DNA of 64,000 nt from Muricea muricata (GCA_963855995.1 OY979718.1:37835059-37899058), one strand, 5' to 3'. Counted from the stretch's first letter, positions 35,091 through 61,675 are shown. Numbers and translations: made by a program. Notes: a model not told the origin generated them from the letters alone.

Positions 35091-35853
35091 CTTCTGCGCA
35101 TAACAAGCGTGAAAGCGTTGGGCCAACGTTTTCAAGTTTAGAATCCAATATGGCTTCTTTAAAGGAGGGCGAGCTTCGAGCATGGTCTGAAATTCAATAT
35201 TTCCGGACGATAAAAAAAGCAACAAGATGACAAAACTCGAAGGAAATTATGTAACAATCAACGCAAAAGAATTTATTCCGTATAATAATGATAATAATAG
35301 TAGTTACAATTTATATAGCACAAATTAGCATGTGTATATGATCAAATGCGCTGTACAATAAAGTATTAAAGTAGTTAAAAATTGAAATACACCTATCTAT
35401 GTATTCATGTCAAAAGTTAATCTAAATAAATGTGTCTTTAAACACTTTTTAAAACTGTTAAAACTGTCCGTATTTCTAATGTGAGATGGTAACATATTCC
35501 ACAGTTTTGGGGCAGCAGATGTATATGATCTGTCTCCCAATGTTGTCTTGATACGATATATTTAAAGCATGGAGAAGGCAAAAATCGAAGTACGATGTAA
35601 CCGTTGGAGTGGCAGTGATTTCGCCGCTCATCTGCTGTCTCTTGAATATAGAAGAAGGTAAAAATAATTCAATTTATTTTTTTATTTGTGCACGACTAGG
35701 GTTATTTTGTGATTTTCTGCAATCTGATTGGCTGCACGAGCGGGCGGCTTTTTACGATATCTTGGCCCGCGAGCCAAAATAGTTATTTTGGCGACAACTT
35801 TTTTAAAGGGTATTTAAATTTTTAAACAACTTAATGACAATACAAAAGTAACA
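35091..35853. other. Repeat-rich sequence without a gene
   Basis: 35280-35350 (CAAATTAGCATGTGTATATG..CAATAAAG) looks like a dispersed element 3' end. 35640-35820 looks like the promoter side of another element. No exon seen. Confidence 0.4.
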
Positions 35854-36030
35854 ATGTTCTCGGATGATAGCTCCCATAGTGAGAGTGAGTTTTGTTATCC
35901 AGATAAATCAAATTTTCTTGAAAGCGAGCCAGTATCAGCTTCAACGAGCCACGACAATTTTAAGAATGTCAAGAACAGCGGAGAAATTACAAGCGACATT
36001 AAAAAAATAAACAAGTTATTCACCGTTTAG
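35854..36030 (+). CDS. Small serine-rich open frame
   Basis: 58 codons: MFSDDSSHSESEFCYPDKSN, FLESEPVSASTSHDNFKNVK and DIKKINKLFTV. Acidic and serine-rich like the N-terminus of a transposon or nuclear protein. No family recognised. Nothing continues it; LINE sequence follows from 36060. Confidence 0.25.
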   Translation: MFSDDSSHSESEFCYPDKSNFLESEPVSASTSHDNFKNVKNSGEITSDIKKINKLFTV

Positions 36031-36059
36031 GTAGGTTTGTTGGTAATATCATTGACATC

Positions 36060-36780
36060 TATCATCTCTAAACAACGTTTTGTCGCACAGTGGATAATGT
36101 CACAAAATAGACAACTGATTGATCTGAACCAGTTTGGACATTACCTGTCTGTGTACAACACATGTCTTCCTATCGTTAGGCCACCACTTATACAAGGCTA
36201 CTGACGAACGCGACCAATGTGTTCGCGATTTAATTTTAGATTTCAGTAAGGCGTTTGACCGAATAAGCCCTCATATTTTGCTAAGAAGGATGAAGAATAC
36301 AGCCATCGAACATACCTTGATTGAGTGGGTAATAAGTTTCTTATCCAATAGAAAACAGCGGGTGAAGATTGGATCGAAATTCTACCGCGTGTTAAAAACA
36401 AGTAGATGTGGCGTCCCACAAGGAACTGTCCCAGGCCCTATCCTGTTTATGATATTGATCAATGATTTATTAAGGACTGGTAAAGCCGGTGGAAATAAGT
36501 AGATGACACTACTTTTTCAGAGCAAACAGTTTTGCAAATCACTCTAGATGGAAAAAAAATCCTGGTGTGAAAATGAAATGGTCCAAATCTGTTTTTTGAA
36601 AAACAGAACATAACTTTCAACAGCTGACCGCAAATGACTATGATGAACACGTAAATTTAGTAAAATTATTTGTTGTAGTACTTACTAGTGACCATAAGTG
36701 GAACAAAGACGTTGCATATATTGTCAAGAAATCTTAAAAAGAGCACATGCAGATATGAAAAGGCAGATATGCATCTAGCT
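36060..36780 (+). pseudogene. LINE RT fragment
   Basis: Reads VRDLILDFSKAFDRISPHIL (motif A), WVISFLSNRKQRVKIGSKF, CGVPQGTVPGPILFMILIND (motif B) and after frameshifts DDTTF (motif C remnant) and a C-terminal trace (SDHKWNKDVAYIVKKS). CR1/L2-like, dead. Confidence 0.7.
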
Positions 36781-36792
36781 GGTTGACATGCA

Positions 36793-37530
36793 ATGTTGCC
36801 ACTGAAATCGGAAAACTTTCTGTTGAATAAGAGAGAATTCTATGATGCACTAAGCCTTAGATATCGTTGGACACTAAAGTATTTGCCATCACTTTGTCCT
36901 TGTGGTAAGAGATTTTATGTCGACATGCTATGTCTTTCATGGAAGGTGGATTCATTGACAAGCGTCACGATGATGTACGAGACCTTTTGGCAAATCTGCT
37001 GAAGGAAGTATATCATGATGTTCAGGTTGAGCCTCATCTTCAGACCTTGACGGGAGAAGTTCCTAATGGTGGTGCCAACTCATCTGATGAAGCTCGTTTA
37101 GATGTCAGTGTACGCAGTTTTTGGCGTGCGTTTTACGATGTAAGGGTATTTAACCCTTTCGCAAAGAGCCACCTGAACCAAAAATTGGATACGGCCTTCT
37201 AGTTAGATAGGAAGTTACGAGAATGAAAGACAGTACATCCAACGCATCATAAAAGTTGGGCATGGCTCCTTTACCCCATTGATCTTTACACCTTATGGGG
37301 GAAATGGCGGAGAAACTGAGCGATTCATTGCTGAATTAGCATTGAAATTGTCCGAGAAGAAACAGCTGGAATATAGTATGGTGATGCATTGGCTAAGGGC
37401 AAACCTGTCCTTTTTTAATCTGCTGAGATCTGCAGTACTATGTTTACGAGGCTCTAGGACAATAAAGAAACAAGTGGGCTGTGACATTGGTAACATTGAG
37501 ATTTTGAATGCAGTTGGGAGAATTGAGTGA
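36793..37530 (+). pseudogene. Transposon-associated ORF with zinc-like cluster and PD-(D/E)XK-like motif
   Basis: Three frames make up one protein: FYDALSLRYRWTLKYLPSLC with CPCGKRF (36830-36920), HDDVRDLLANLLKEVYHDVQ and SDEARLDVSVRSFWRAFYDV RVFNPFAKSHLNQKL (36965-37200), then TPYGGNGGETERFIAELALK and LRSAVLCLRGSRTIKKQVGC (37279-37530). I recognise this as a protein commonly found beside retroelements of cnidarians and other marine invertebrates. The ARLDV...FYDVRV spacing resembles a PD-(D/E)XK nuclease core; that part is inference. Confidence 0.55.
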
Positions 37531-37859
37531 ATAAATTACGCTTAATAATTATTTTAACCTAATACTGGGTCGTGTGATCGCCAAACTTTTTCAAGAATTT
37601 TGTTTAATTTTAATGTAGTATAGCATATGATAAAACTTTTTTCTATTCTTTTGATACGAAAACGTTCATTACGAGATCACCATCGGAATGTAAACAAATT
37701 TGCCACCTTACCATTCCAGAATATCAGAAGACATTGAAAAGATTCAGCGTACTGTAGAACCTTAAAAATTATGCATTCGTCACTATCTTACAGAAAAGCA
37801 CTAGTAGTCCCTAACATCGCAACTCTGCATTTAAAACGTGAATGATTCTGTCAAACATT

Positions 37860-38475
37860 TTTCAAAAACAAAACAATGTCCAGGACCCTGTCCACTAACA
37901 GAGTGAGACTTGGTGGACATTGCTGCATGATACGATCTACGTGCTGCAAGAATATTCGCACCAAGAGGAAACACGTGTGCTTGGGGAGGGGGCATTTTTA
38001 TGTAAATCAGCGGCTGATCAGTAGGACACCAAATGACCCAGATGATGGAGCTTACCTATACCCTAATGACAACTTGTTAGGAAGAGCTTCAAGTCGTATA
38101 TCGCAAGGTCCGTTCAAAGTGACGAACAACCCATACATCGAGTAGAGTTTGTACAAAAGATTTTAGACTCATTTTGGAAACGGTGGACGAGAGACACTTT
38201 TCCGTCGTTGGTACCGAGGAAGAAATGAGATGCGCAGAAAAGAAATGTCCGAGTAGATGACGTTGTTAACGTTGCTGATAATAACGCAGTCAGAGGTAAA
38301 TGGTGCATTGGTTATGTGGTACAAGTCCATCCAGGTAAAGATGGTCACATAAGAAATGTAAAGGTGAAAATAGCTACTGGTGAGTACCGACGACCCATAA
38401 CCAAAATTTTTGTTATCTACCCAGCGGAAGGCTACGGAGATTGAAGATGATGTTATCATTGGGGGGGGGGGGGGG
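37860..38475 (+). pseudogene. BEL/Pao polyprotein C-terminus (DUF5641)
   Basis: Reads NDPDDGAYLYPNDNLLGRAS, VEFVQKILDSFWKRW-like sequence (after a frameshift near 38140), RVDDVVNVADNNAVRGKWCI and VQVHPGKDGHIRNVKVKIAT, PITKIFVIYPAEGYG. This is the DUF5641 region that follows integrase in BEL/Pao elements. It ends in a poly-G tract (38461-38475) where the 3' LTR would start. Confidence 0.7.
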
Positions 38476-38615
38476 ATGTTTTGTTAGAACAGAATTGTCT
38501 GTCTGCAAGTGCAAGACACTTTATAAATTTATTAGATTAGTTGAGTATTGAATGACATATAATTTGATACGTTATTATAATAAAACGGGTTCGGATTCGT
38601 GAACAGAAGTAAGTT
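38476..38615. other. Possible BEL LTR start
   Basis: Begins ATGTTTTGTTAGAACAG after the poly-G tract. No second LTR copy identified in the window. Confidence 0.3.
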
Positions 38616-38795
38616 TATGATATACTAATGGTGATGTTGTACTCGGGTAAATATGATATTATGATATTGTGATGCTACTCCGAGTGTAAGGCAAATTTTT
38701 CAGCCTGCCCAGTGTGGCTTACACTCGGAGTAGAATCATAATATCATAATACCATATTTACCCGAGTACAACATCACCATTAGTATATCATATAT
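38616..38795. repeat. Large perfect-type palindrome containing a SINE tail
   Basis: ATATACTAATGGTGATGTTG..TACTCCGAGTGTAA on the left pairs with TTACACTCGGAGTA..CAACATCACCATTAGTATAT on the right, arms of about 75 bp. The tip (CAAATTTTTCAGCCTGCCCA) is the tail sequence of the SINE at 39202. Confidence 0.8.
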
Positions 38796-39201
38796 TATAT
38801 AATTAGAGTATTAGGTATTGAAGGAATTAAACTCTGTTCCGAATGGATAGAGTTTCTATATCTACAAAAATCGTGGCCACTTTTGATGTCGAACAACCGT
38901 TTCTTGGGACCACTTATGGCGTCTGAACAAGGCGTGCATTCGTAGCTGTATGCCTGTATCTGAGCAATTTGCACTTTTTTGAGCTAGTAGATTCAAATTT
39001 AAGCAGAAAACATGCAGAGCACTGGTTATTTTGCCACTATTTACCGATTTGGGGTGCTAATTTGTGGTCCCAAGAATCGGGTGTTCGACATCAAAAGTGG
39101 CCACGAATTTTGTAGGTATAGAAACTCTATCCAGGTTATCTATTTTCAGATCAATGGTTCCGAAATATCACTTACCGAACCGTCCCTTATCGAACCGTCC
39201 T

Positions 39202-39337
39202 GACCGTGTAGCTCAGTTGGTAGAGCATTGGGGCTAGTATTCCAAAGGTCGCTGGTTCGGATCCCGCCGTGGCCAGGCAAATTTTTCAGCCTGCCCAGTG
39301 TGGCTTACACTCGAAGTAGCATCACAATATCAGAAGT
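39202..39337 (+). mobile_element. tRNA-derived SINE
   Basis: The head (39202-39276) has a pol III A box (TAGCTCAGTTGGTAGAGCA) and B box (GGTTCGGATCC). The acceptor ends do not pair well and the anticodon loop has 8 nt, so it is not a working tRNA. The tail CAAATTTTTCAGCCTGCCCA..CTTACACTCGAAGTAGCATC is shared with the tip of the palindrome at 38616-38795. Confidence 0.75.
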
Positions 39338-40539
39338 AAGTTTATTTTCATAATTTAGTATCTTTTTGTAATCGATTATTAGTATTTGAAGACATATTTT
39401 GTTACACTTTGTATTATTACATATTTTAAATCGAATATTAAAGTATTATACGATACACAAATCCGGCCCGATGTGTGGTTAAAGTTCTGGCGAACTATAT
39501 ATTGTCCGGGTTGAACACTGTATCACCGGCTTGTTTAACGCTCGGCAAATGTAAAGTCGCTTTTATATCGATATGATGTGCATTCCACCTTTGAGTTTTG
39601 GAAGTGATTTAGAAGACGTCGGCAGCTGAAAGAACGAATTGAAACAAGTCATCTTCAGTTGACGCCACATGGTTAAATTATTTGTTGTTGTTGCAAGCAA
39701 AACAAACTCCTATCGAACACACCACTTTGAAACCCGATACATTTTTGAATGCGTGATCCAACTTGTAACATGACAGAGTTATTGTTGCCGATCGACATTT
39801 CGCTTCCTGTATACATTTATAGTATAATAAAATAGTAACAAATTACAAGTAAATGTTAAAAATGAAATCAAATTTTGCAAATTTCGGAATAAAATATTCA
39901 CTTTTACAACTGGCAGCCTCAAGCTTCTTCCGTAGAGGATCGCGGGCTCAAACTACGAGATTGGTCTGTCAATCGAAGGTCACTTGTCACAAACAAATGC
40001 TAAAATCCCTAATTCATGTTTTCTTCGCAATTAGCAGAATTGCTTTGGTGCTATGAACATAAAGGAAAGGACTTGCCTGAAACATATTTAATTGATGCAA
40101 AGAAATTATATGGAAAGTTTTAGAAACTTTAAGAACCTTACAATTGACCATGGTTGTTATGTATGACTACATTTGCTACTTGTGCCAATTATTTAATTAA
40201 TTACACTATACCTGAATGATGGCAGTGATTGCTTTTATTTATTTGGTCAATACAAAACAACAATATCATAATTGTTTGGTGCTGTGTGTAAGGATTTATT
40301 AAGTGTAAGTATAGTAATCAGATAGATTGATTGCCAGATCGAGTCGTAGAACACAAAATATTCACAAGTGTCTGATGAAAATAAAAAACACAAAGCTTAA
40401 ATTGGAATTCACAGGAATCGGAAATTTGTGTCTTAATTGTAAAGAGCTTGGTTTTAATTCTTAGTCAATGCGACTGACCATGCATAACGGAATTATCTGA
40501 ACTGTGCTCACTTCACAAATGTAAAACATTTCGCTTTTT

Positions 40540-41060
40540 TAAAGAACAAAGCATCAGATCAGTCAAAGAAGTCAAGAATACGCAGACAAAGAGTAGTTTG
40601 TAGTCTACAGGCATATACAAACCGAACGCGATTTGCCAACGCGACGCGATTTTTCGATTTTTAAAACCAAATAAAACTATCAACGAAAAGAAATGCTACA
40701 TATGTGCATCAAATAGCCTAAATTCCCGAGTCCTTCCGAAGATTGGAGAAAAATAGAAAAGGATCAAGTTAAAGGACGTTGAAAATCGAAAATTCGCGTA
40801 GCGCTGTCAAATCGCGTCCGGTCTGTCTCGGCCTTAAAGAACGAAGCATCAGATTGCAAACTCAAGGGGTGCGTAGACGGCACAATAGTTACGAAACATC
40901 AGATTGTAAAGTCAAAGAATATGTAGATACATAGTAATTTTAGTTTAAAGAACAAAACATTAGCTTGTAAACTCAAAGGATACGTAGACACACAGTAGTT
41001 TCTAAGCATCAGATTGTAAAGTCAAAGAACACGTAGATATACAGTAGTTTGATTGCATTG
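40540..41060. repeat. Minisatellite of ~57-bp units
   Basis: About five units of the type AAAGAACAAAGCATCAGATT..GTAAACTCAAAG..ACGTAGACACACAGTAGTTT. A MITE (40609-40834) splits the first unit from the others. Confidence 0.7.
40609..40834. mobile_element. MITE with ~50-bp inverted ends
   Basis: Left end AGGCATATACAAACCGAACG continuing CGATTTGCCAACGCGACGCG; the right end in reverse complement reads AGGCCGAGACAGACCGGACG and CGATTTGACAGCGCTACGCG. No coding content. Confidence 0.65.
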
Positions 41061-42766
41061 AATGGAATAACACAGATTTACATATGTAACCGTGAGTCTA
41101 GCTAATGCCGTGTTCTCAAGATATAAACGACTGTGTATCCACGTATCCGCTCAAAAGTGGATACTGAAGTAGTCAATGAACTTGAAGTGGCCAGATATTA
41201 TATAATCTATTCAATAGAAAATCATTGAGCCTAGTTTCTGTGGTAGCTAAGTAAAAAGAGTATCTATGACATGTTTTTCAAATATATGGTATAGGTCAAG
41301 GTACTTAAAAACGGTCGATAAGTTTGTTAACATCGCAAAGCAAGTGTTTCATGAGGTTTGCGTTCTACTTGAAATCTAATAATTGTAACACGTATACATA
41401 AATTACTCACATATATTAAAATAAAACCCACAAATTCATTATTAAATACATTACTTTTAATAGAAAAAGGACGAAAAAAAGTGTCTAACACTTACTAGTA
41501 ATTTAGAATCACCCTTGTTAGTTATATTCCCCAATAATCTCTAGTCGTGCCGTATACTGTAAATAGGCAAGATCAAGAAAGCCACATGCAATCATGCCGA
41601 AAATATAATTGCGATGCATTTGGGCACAGCATGATGTCCACACGGTGTTTGTTCGTCTGTTCGGAACAGTGAACTCTATAAATACTGGAACGATAACTCC
41701 AGATAAAAACCCTACGTTTGGGTAAAGCCAAGATGGCGGCAACAACTACAAATGTCGTAAACAGTCTTAGTACTATTTTCCCGAGGTAGTTGCTATTTTT
41801 AAAAAAGGCTGTATCGCAAACTAGGTATAAGTTCATGAACCATAAAATTACCTCTTAAATCAAAATAAAAACATCAAATATGGGTACATTCCCAGAAGAA
41901 TGGTGTCAACCGGGCCGAGAGAAACAATAGAGAAGGACTAAACTTGATAACCTATTGTAACCAATTTGGCTTCAAAGATGGCGGCCAAGTTATCGTTCCA
42001 GTCTAATTTAGAGTTCGTTCGAATACTTCATGTATTTTAACTATATTGCTATTGAAACATCCGTGTCGCCCGCTAATAGAGGTCTTAAAAGTTCCGCAGC
42101 GGCAGCACGACGGCGCCTTCAAAACAAAGACAACAACTATGAATAATTTGTGTCCCAGGAGTATTCTCAACTGCGTGGTCATGCCCAATATAACGTCAAA
42201 CTAAGCATTATCATGCCCTTGCGCAAAGGGAAATCATGTTACGACGTAAGAAGTGTTTTGGAAGTCGTCTTATAGCAGACGGTGCATCTTTTTAAAATAA
42301 GTTTCAAACGGTTATTACATGCAGTAATCAAATTCCAAAAAAGCTTTTTCTTATTCAAGTATATTGATAACACGTCGTCGAGCTTGCCGCGTCGTCGATC
42401 TTATTAAGGTCCCTGTTGTAGGTTCCTAGCGCAGACCGCCAGTCCACCCAGTGCAAGTAAAGAGGAATGAGGTACTTCATGTAAAATAGTTGATTTAATA
42501 CAATGATTCATTTTTAATTGTAACATGACGGTCGTAGGTCATAAGAATGCATTGTAAATCGGGAATAACATGTGATTCAATTGGGAAGAATAAAGGAGAA
42601 TAAACAGTCCTTTAGAGCATGAATGTTAATGAGCCAGGGTTAATGCAGAATCAATGAAGGGTTCTGCGAAATAGTGGTCATATCGAGCCGAATTTGCGTG
42701 TGCGCGGTCGTCGCATTAAAGATTATAAAACGTTAGAACATTGTTGAGCAAATCTCAATTCAAAAC

Positions 42767-42935
42767 ATGGAAGATTTGACAAAAAAGCGGCGATTAAGAG
42801 GAGGCCAAAGATCGTCTACGAAGAAGCTTGTAGCCAAAGTCGTCGAGGCGATTCCCCAGCTAAGTAATGAGAGTCCAGAGGAAGAATTAGTTAGAGTGGT
42901 TAAGACAGAACCAGATTGCAGATATAGAGCGCTTT
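42767..42935 (+). pseudogene. BEL/Pao gag N-terminus
   Basis: Starts MEDLTKKRRLRGGQRSSTKK at an ATG and runs EAIPQLSNESPEEELVRVVK to the piggyBac insertion at 42936. The basic RRLRGG start is typical of invertebrate BEL/Pao gag. A possible primer-binding region (GTGGTCATATCGAGCCG) precedes it by about 85 bp. Confidence 0.6.
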
Positions 42936-42939
42936 TTAA

Positions 42940-44300
42940 CTCTTTCGCTACCAAAAGGGTCGTTAACGACCCTGCTGGGATTTATAGGGATTTTCTTTTT
43001 GATAAGAGGGATAAAACGGGTTTTTGGATTCTTACTTCTTTTAAATTGTGTCCTACATGAAGTACATGCTATTCGTTGTAAATATGGCTACTAAAATGAT
43101 ATCAGAAAACAGCTTGAAAAGTTTGTTGTGTGCTCTTTTATCAACAAAATGGCGACATCTTCGCGAAGGCAATTACGTGAAATTCTACCCGAGCTTTTAG
43201 CCGTCTGATTGCGAGATTTCTAGTGAAGATGAATCATCCAGCTCTGAGGAATATTTAGAAACGACAACAAATTCAAATGAGGCGAGAATTTAGCTTACAG
43301 ACAACTCAAATGTCTTATGAGAGAAGACCCATGTGACCGAGCAAATCGTTTGCTTGATGATGATGATGAACTAATCCATGATGATGAAGTAAGTACTATT
43401 TTTACATTGTTTTGTATTTTTTTAGTTTTTTTTGTTTGGAATTGTGTATAGATGTCTGAGTTAGAATACCAGTGATCTATTTCATGAACAATACTTGTAT
43501 GTATGGGATTTACAGTTGCTACCAGGCTCAAAGCCAGGATATGATGTACAAATCTCTGGATAGTTATTGTAACTAGTATTTTTGTGTTTTTGCAGGATCC
43601 TTCAGTGGAAAATGAGGTTCACTCACTAATTCCTGGTAGGAGATCAATGAGTAATGATACAAGGCTACATTGAAAACATTTTGCTGAGAGTCGCCCTCCT
43701 AAGCGTGGAAGGTGTGGATATTGTGGGTACAAGAAAGGCATAAACGGGATGAATAAGGACACTAAAACTTCAAATTATATGGGAAAATGTGACAAATTTC
43801 TCTATGAAACCTGTTTTGAACCATATAATACTAGAAGTAATGTGTAAATGACCAAAAACGGGGTAAACTATTACCATATTAAAAAATGTTGTATTCCAGT
43901 CCAAAAAATGGTGTCGTATTACTCGGTCAAATTTGAGAGCATATAAGCCCGAGTATGCAGTTTGGCAATTTTAATTGCAACAGTGGGGTTGATTTGTGGA
44001 AATTGTATTGCATTCACTCTGATTTTGTCATTTATTCAAATTTTATTGGGTGGAAATAATTAGAAATTAGTATTTTTAGTATAGTTTTCGTAATTGTCAT
44101 TATTGTTCACATGACTTGTGACATCACACTTTCATAAGTAGTATCAAACTAAATATATATTATTAAAGCTTATGTTCTGCTGATTCTAAAAATGTATAAC
44201 TTTGTATGCCTACATGCAAGAAAAATCCCATTACAGGCAACTGAATGCGGCATGTTGCAAATTTGAAAAATCACAAAAAATTATCTTGGTAGCTAAAGAG
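42940..44300 (+). mobile_element. piggyBac-derived element with TTAA duplications
   Basis: 1361 bp between TTAA at 42936-42939 and 44301-44304. Ends CTCTTTCGCTACCAA and (reverse complement) CTCTTTAGCTACCAA. It keeps only the two ends of a transposase: the acidic N-terminus (MATSSRRQLREILPEL.. ISSEDESSSSEEYLE, 43150-43265) and the C-terminal cysteine-rich domain (AESRPPKRGRCGYCGYKKG.. KCDKFLYETCFEPYNTR, 43680-43840). The DDD catalytic core is missing, so it is an internally deleted, non-autonomous copy. It splits the BEL gag. Confidence 0.8.
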
Positions 44301-44304
44301 TTAA

Positions 44305-44830
44305 TTCAAACGAACGACGCGCTGAGCAGAATGGGAGAACAAAACGTGTATTCAACACTAACGCATCTTGCAGAAACTAACAGCGCATTTAACAACAGCA
44401 AGTATCGTCTGACAGTTACGGTTGAAAAGCTTCGGGGGGGGGGGGGGGGGAATTTGCGAATGGCCAGAGTTTTGGGACAGTTTCTCGAGCTCGATTGACA
44501 ACAACGATCAATTGTGGGGTGTTGATAAATTTGCATATATGCGCAGATATTTGGAAGGACAAGCGAAGTCGATCATTGTCGGTCTCTCACTTACAGCAAC
44601 GAATAACTAGTGCGCTATAGATCTGCTAAAGAAACGGTTTGAGAAAAGAGCAATCCAACGTACGCATGCGAACGACCTTATTCAATTACCGGCGGTCTTC
44701 AAAGAAAGAGATACACAAAGACCGCGACAATTGTATGACAGCTGCGAAGCTCGCAACCGCGCGCTGAAATCTTTGGGCGTTTTTTAAAACTGTTCTGATG
44801 CATCCAAAAGCTTTAAAGAATGCTTTCTCC
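44305..44830 (+). pseudogene. BEL/Pao gag (DUF1759) continuation
   Basis: After the piggyBac the gag goes on: NSKYRLTVTVEKL, a poly-G tract (44435-44449) replacing part of the conserved LPTFxG stretch, then ICEWPEFWDSFSSSIDNNDQ, KFAYMRRYLEGQAKSIIVGL and AIDLLKKRFEKR, HANDLIQLPAVFKERDTQRP. This is the DUF1759 capsid-like region. Several frameshifts. Confidence 0.75.
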
Positions 44831-45565
44831 AAAACAGAATTCTGCAGTGTTGGCAAACTTCTAGCAAAAATATACCACGAAAACTAAACTGTTTCCATGA
44901 AATATCATAAGCAATGCAATGAACTAGAATCTTAGGATTTAGTGAAATGTTAGTGAGCATATCTACAGAAATGCTACTAGATCCCGCTGTAAATTTAAAA
45001 ACATGCAGTGAGTGTTTCGTAACCTTAATTGGTATACCAAAATCTAAATTTGGTTCATTGCTTGCAGGTACTAATATTAGCGTTCTGAGGCCAAATAAAG
45101 GATATCCAACTTTTTCTAGGTTACCATGGCAAAACAGTTACCTGTCACAAATAAATGTGAAAAGTTTCTCTAATTGTTAACTACAAGCAAGTATTCCGTA
45201 AGAGGCATAGTTTCCACAAAACACAAAATTCGGGGGACAATCTACCTTAAGTCGTCTTCAAAAGAAAGAGCAGGATAAACCAAATTTTATTGTCAAAATG
45301 TCAAGAATTAAAATATTTACAAGTTTTGTAGACTACATTGCTTTGTGTTTTCTTCATTTTAAAATTTTTATTAAATATTAGAAATGAATTAACGTACAGA
45401 AAATAAAGAAAAAATTGAAGCTGTAGGGCAGCAAACATAAAATTATTCTAATAAAAATTTTGCCGTCTGTTGTACATAATATATAGTTAATATATAGAAT
45501 AACTGTCGAGAAAATTAATAATTAAAATCAGAGTTTTTTATAAGTTTATTCTATAGCAAAATGCT
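44831..45565. other. No supported gene
   Basis: The 77-codon open frame at 44947-45180 has no recognisable family. No repeats noted. Confidence 0.4.
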
Positions 45566-45896
45566 TAGTATACTATTCTCGACTTTGTAGACAAGAAGTT
45601 AGACATGAATGTTTGTAAATATGTTTGTAAATTACATTTAAACATGTACAGACTAAATTTAGATTTACATAGTACGTAAATTCGAAATAACTAGTAATAC
45701 GCATTTTAGTACGTGGAAAGTTAAGAAACTCGCTTTTTTCCAGTGAAATTCTGGTTTTATTACAAATTATTGCCAATATCTCACAAATAATTTACCAAGT
45801 AATTTCGAATTTACATACTAGGTACCTTTAAACTGCGGGACGTCAATGGGACGACAACGTCTAGTAATAGAATAAAAGCTATGAATAATTAGTCTA

Positions 45897-46140
45897 AAAT
45901 AAATACAAACTGTGAAAGCATGGCCTATCAATCCCTTCGTTTTTTCGAGCTTTAATCAAGAGGTGTCAGAAAAGTTAACCGGCTTGTAGCAGCCAAGCGC
46001 TCATGCGTTGCTTTTTGATTCTTCGATGTCTTCCTGTTGCGAAGCAGAAATCGCCAAGCGTCGGATTGTTAACCCGCCAATAGAGAACGTGGCTGGGTTT
46101 AGATCGTCGTGAGACAGACAGGTTAGTTTTTCCCAGAGTT
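45897..46140 (+). pseudogene. 28S rRNA pseudogene fragment, copy 2
   Basis: Same rRNA region as 7905-8165 (GTGAAAGCATGGCCTATC, AGAGGTGTCAGAAAAGTTA, CGGCTTGTAGCAGCCAAGCG, AATCGCCAAGCGTCGGATTG, TAGATCGTCGTGAGACAG). It has its own deletions (ACCACAGGGATAA lost after GTTA) but keeps some bases closer to true 28S than copy 1 does. Confidence 0.88.
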
Positions 46141-46339
46141 AGAGAATCGTTGCAGAATCCAAAAATGCTCTTGTGATTACAAAGCCAAAGCATAGACTTT
46201 TAAACTGAAAAAATTCTTTCTTCTATAGTATGTAAATATCTTATTCTTTATCTCAAATAGACTGTAAATGACATTTACAGGCTAAATACACGCTGACATA
46301 ATAGTAATAATCATATACTTTACCTTACTAAAGTACGAT

Positions 46340-60998
<14,659 letters not shown>

Positions 60999-61675
60999 CT
61001 TTTAAGGAAATATAATTATGTTATTTACGTACCGGCTGGGATGGCCTTACTGGAAAAATTGCATTAGGATCGGTCGATCAGTTTACTCATTTATGCTTCT
61101 TCTGGCAAGTATATTGGCTGAAATGCCTCTACTGTTCAAAACTGTCAATTGGTCTTCAATTATGATACAATTAGCAAGGGTAGGATAAACAATTAGCACA
61201 ATATTTTTAGTTCTGTTGGTAGGTATAACATGGCTTGAGATGAAAAACAAGTAACACCCTAAATCATGTGGGTAAAACTCCAGTCACGTCATTACTCTTT
61301 AAAATGTGGTCTAAGCACTTTCTGAAGTGGCTTTACATTTAAGCATGGAAATATGCCCGTATTTAATGGAATCATAGCCGTGAAGGAGTCTTTATACGCG
61401 ATAAAACACACGTGGAGATTTTCACAAAACTCTTGCCTTAAATTTCTTGGCTTATAGAACATCTATATTGAAAATTGTTTTGCAAACAAACTGACAAGAT
61501 GGGTATAAAATGGATCGTTTTTGAAGCTATTTAAAATACTCGCAATTCGTGCTTTATCAGAATATAAAGCGCTCCTACACGTATATGGCATAGTGCGTAT
61601 AACATTTAACTTATCCTCTCCACGCAAAGCCGCCACGCTGAAAACTAATAAAGAAGGGTTACAGTCCGTTCTGCG

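Larger units (their letters stand above)
39338..42766. other. Intergenic, repeats only
   Basis: No supported exon. Holds a minisatellite at 40540-41060 and a MITE inside it. Short open frames at 41518-41836 and 42003-42188 are not backed by splice sites or a family. 42590-42670 (AATAAAGGAGAATAAACAG) could be part of the 5' LTR of the BEL element that follows. Confidence 0.45.

Noticed and set aside
39202..39276. A functional tRNA gene
   Set aside because: A and B boxes are good, but the acceptor stem does not pair, the anticodon loop has 8 nt, and a SINE tail follows.
41518..41836. Two overlapping minus-strand open frames
   Set aside because: No recognisable domain, no clear splice sites; not supported as an exon.
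45975..46193. Open frame on the minus strand in copy 2
   Set aside because: Antisense of the 28S fragment.
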